Below, one piece after another: positions 63,770 through 64,000 of a stretch of 64,000 bases of DNA. The stretch is taken from NCBI RefSeq assembly GCF_000283155.1, contig NW_004454229.1, forward strand, positions 10,003,336 through 10,067,335. Direction: 5' to 3'. The DNA is from Ceratotherium simum simum (lineage: Eukaryota; Chordata; Mammalia; Perissodactyla; Rhinocerotidae). The position numbers and the translations under genes were made by a program. Below the pieces are notes generated by a model. The model did no database searches and was not told where the DNA came from. It saw nothing but the letters and a program-made list of their open reading frames with translations. Every line of letters starts with the position of its first letter. Positions within the stretch are counted from its first letter, which is position 1.

Positions 63770-63935
63770 ATCATGGAATGTTTGGCATTAATTGTGATTT
63801 TTTTAAATACTGCAATCGAATATTACTTATCTTGACTACTGAGTTCTGGGTGCCCCCTTAAACTTAAGCTATCAAGGCTAGTGCCCCCCTGGCCTTGCCC
63901 TGCCTCATGCTCCCAAACCTGCTCCCCTGTCTCCA
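63770..63935 (+). mobile_element. Possible DNA-transposon remnant
   Basis: cattaattgtgatttttttaaatac-type start at 63785 and gctagtgcccccctggcctt at 63878 recall a common repeat. Family not assigned. Confidence 0.4.
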
Positions 63936-64000
63936 CTCTTCCTGAGCCATTTCCCGATGGCTCCACGCGTTGGCAAACCCAGTCCCAGTGGCTGGGCTGC

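Noticed and set aside
1..64000. CRISPR array, prophage, operon or bacterial gene cluster
   Set aside because: No regularly spaced repeats, no compact coding, and eutherian repeats throughout.

Overview
This is nuclear DNA of a placental mammal, most likely a perissodactyl (horse, rhinoceros or tapir lineage). The best evidence is a tRNA-derived SINE of the equine repetitive element (ERE) type at 18912-19102, on the minus strand, with pol III A and B boxes and a 14-bp target-site duplication. Everything else fits a eutherian background: MIR and L2 remnants on both strands, MaLR (MLT1-type) LTRs, hAT-type DNA transposons (MER5A, MER20 and a third family) and a 3' fragment of an old L1. There are no bacterial, plasmid or phage features. 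No open frame looks like a known protein, and the frames of 60-175 codons are what chance gives in DNA of this composition, many of them inside repeats.

Layout. 1-6 kb holds old LTR-like elements and MIRs. 6.2-18 kb alternates MIR/L2 with unique stretches that look like non-coding regulatory candidates (7.1-7.5, 11.9-12.5, 14.5-14.7 and 16.8-17.3 kb). 18.3-20.1 kb is a stack of nested insertions (LTR-like repeat, ERE, L2 split by an MLT1). 20.2-20.7 kb is unique, and 22.2-23.1 kb contains the only CpG-island-like segment, followed by an MLT1 that splits a MIR. 23.7-40 kb is mostly MIR/L2 with unique islands and a GC-rich block of unknown nature at 27.0-27.7 kb. At 40.8-41.1 kb an acceptor-like site, an open frame and a complete-looking poly(A) site form the only candidate exon. 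42-52 kb is MIR/L2 plus two unique AT-rich islands (46.0-46.7 and 49.6-50.5 kb). At 52831-53135 lies a solo gammaretrovirus-like (ERV1-type) LTR, apparently the youngest insertion. 54.8-55.2 and 63.0-63.7 kb are DNA-transposon clusters. 58.5-59.3 kb is an MLT1 nested in an older repeat, and 60.1-61.2 kb is an L1 nested in an L2.

Interpretation. The window reads as intergenic or intronic sequence, heavily marked by repeats older than the eutherian radiation and poor in recent insertions. The unique islands between repeats could be regulatory, but one sequence cannot show conservation. I found no evidence of a new multi-gene system. The most checkable items are the ERV LTR with paired E2F-like boxes and a 5' R-region hairpin, the candidate terminal exon at 40836-41100, the CpG-rich segment at 22418-22715, and the nested-insertion chronology, which is supported by exact target-site duplications. 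Repeat boundaries given without a duplication are approximate, by about 10-40 bases.
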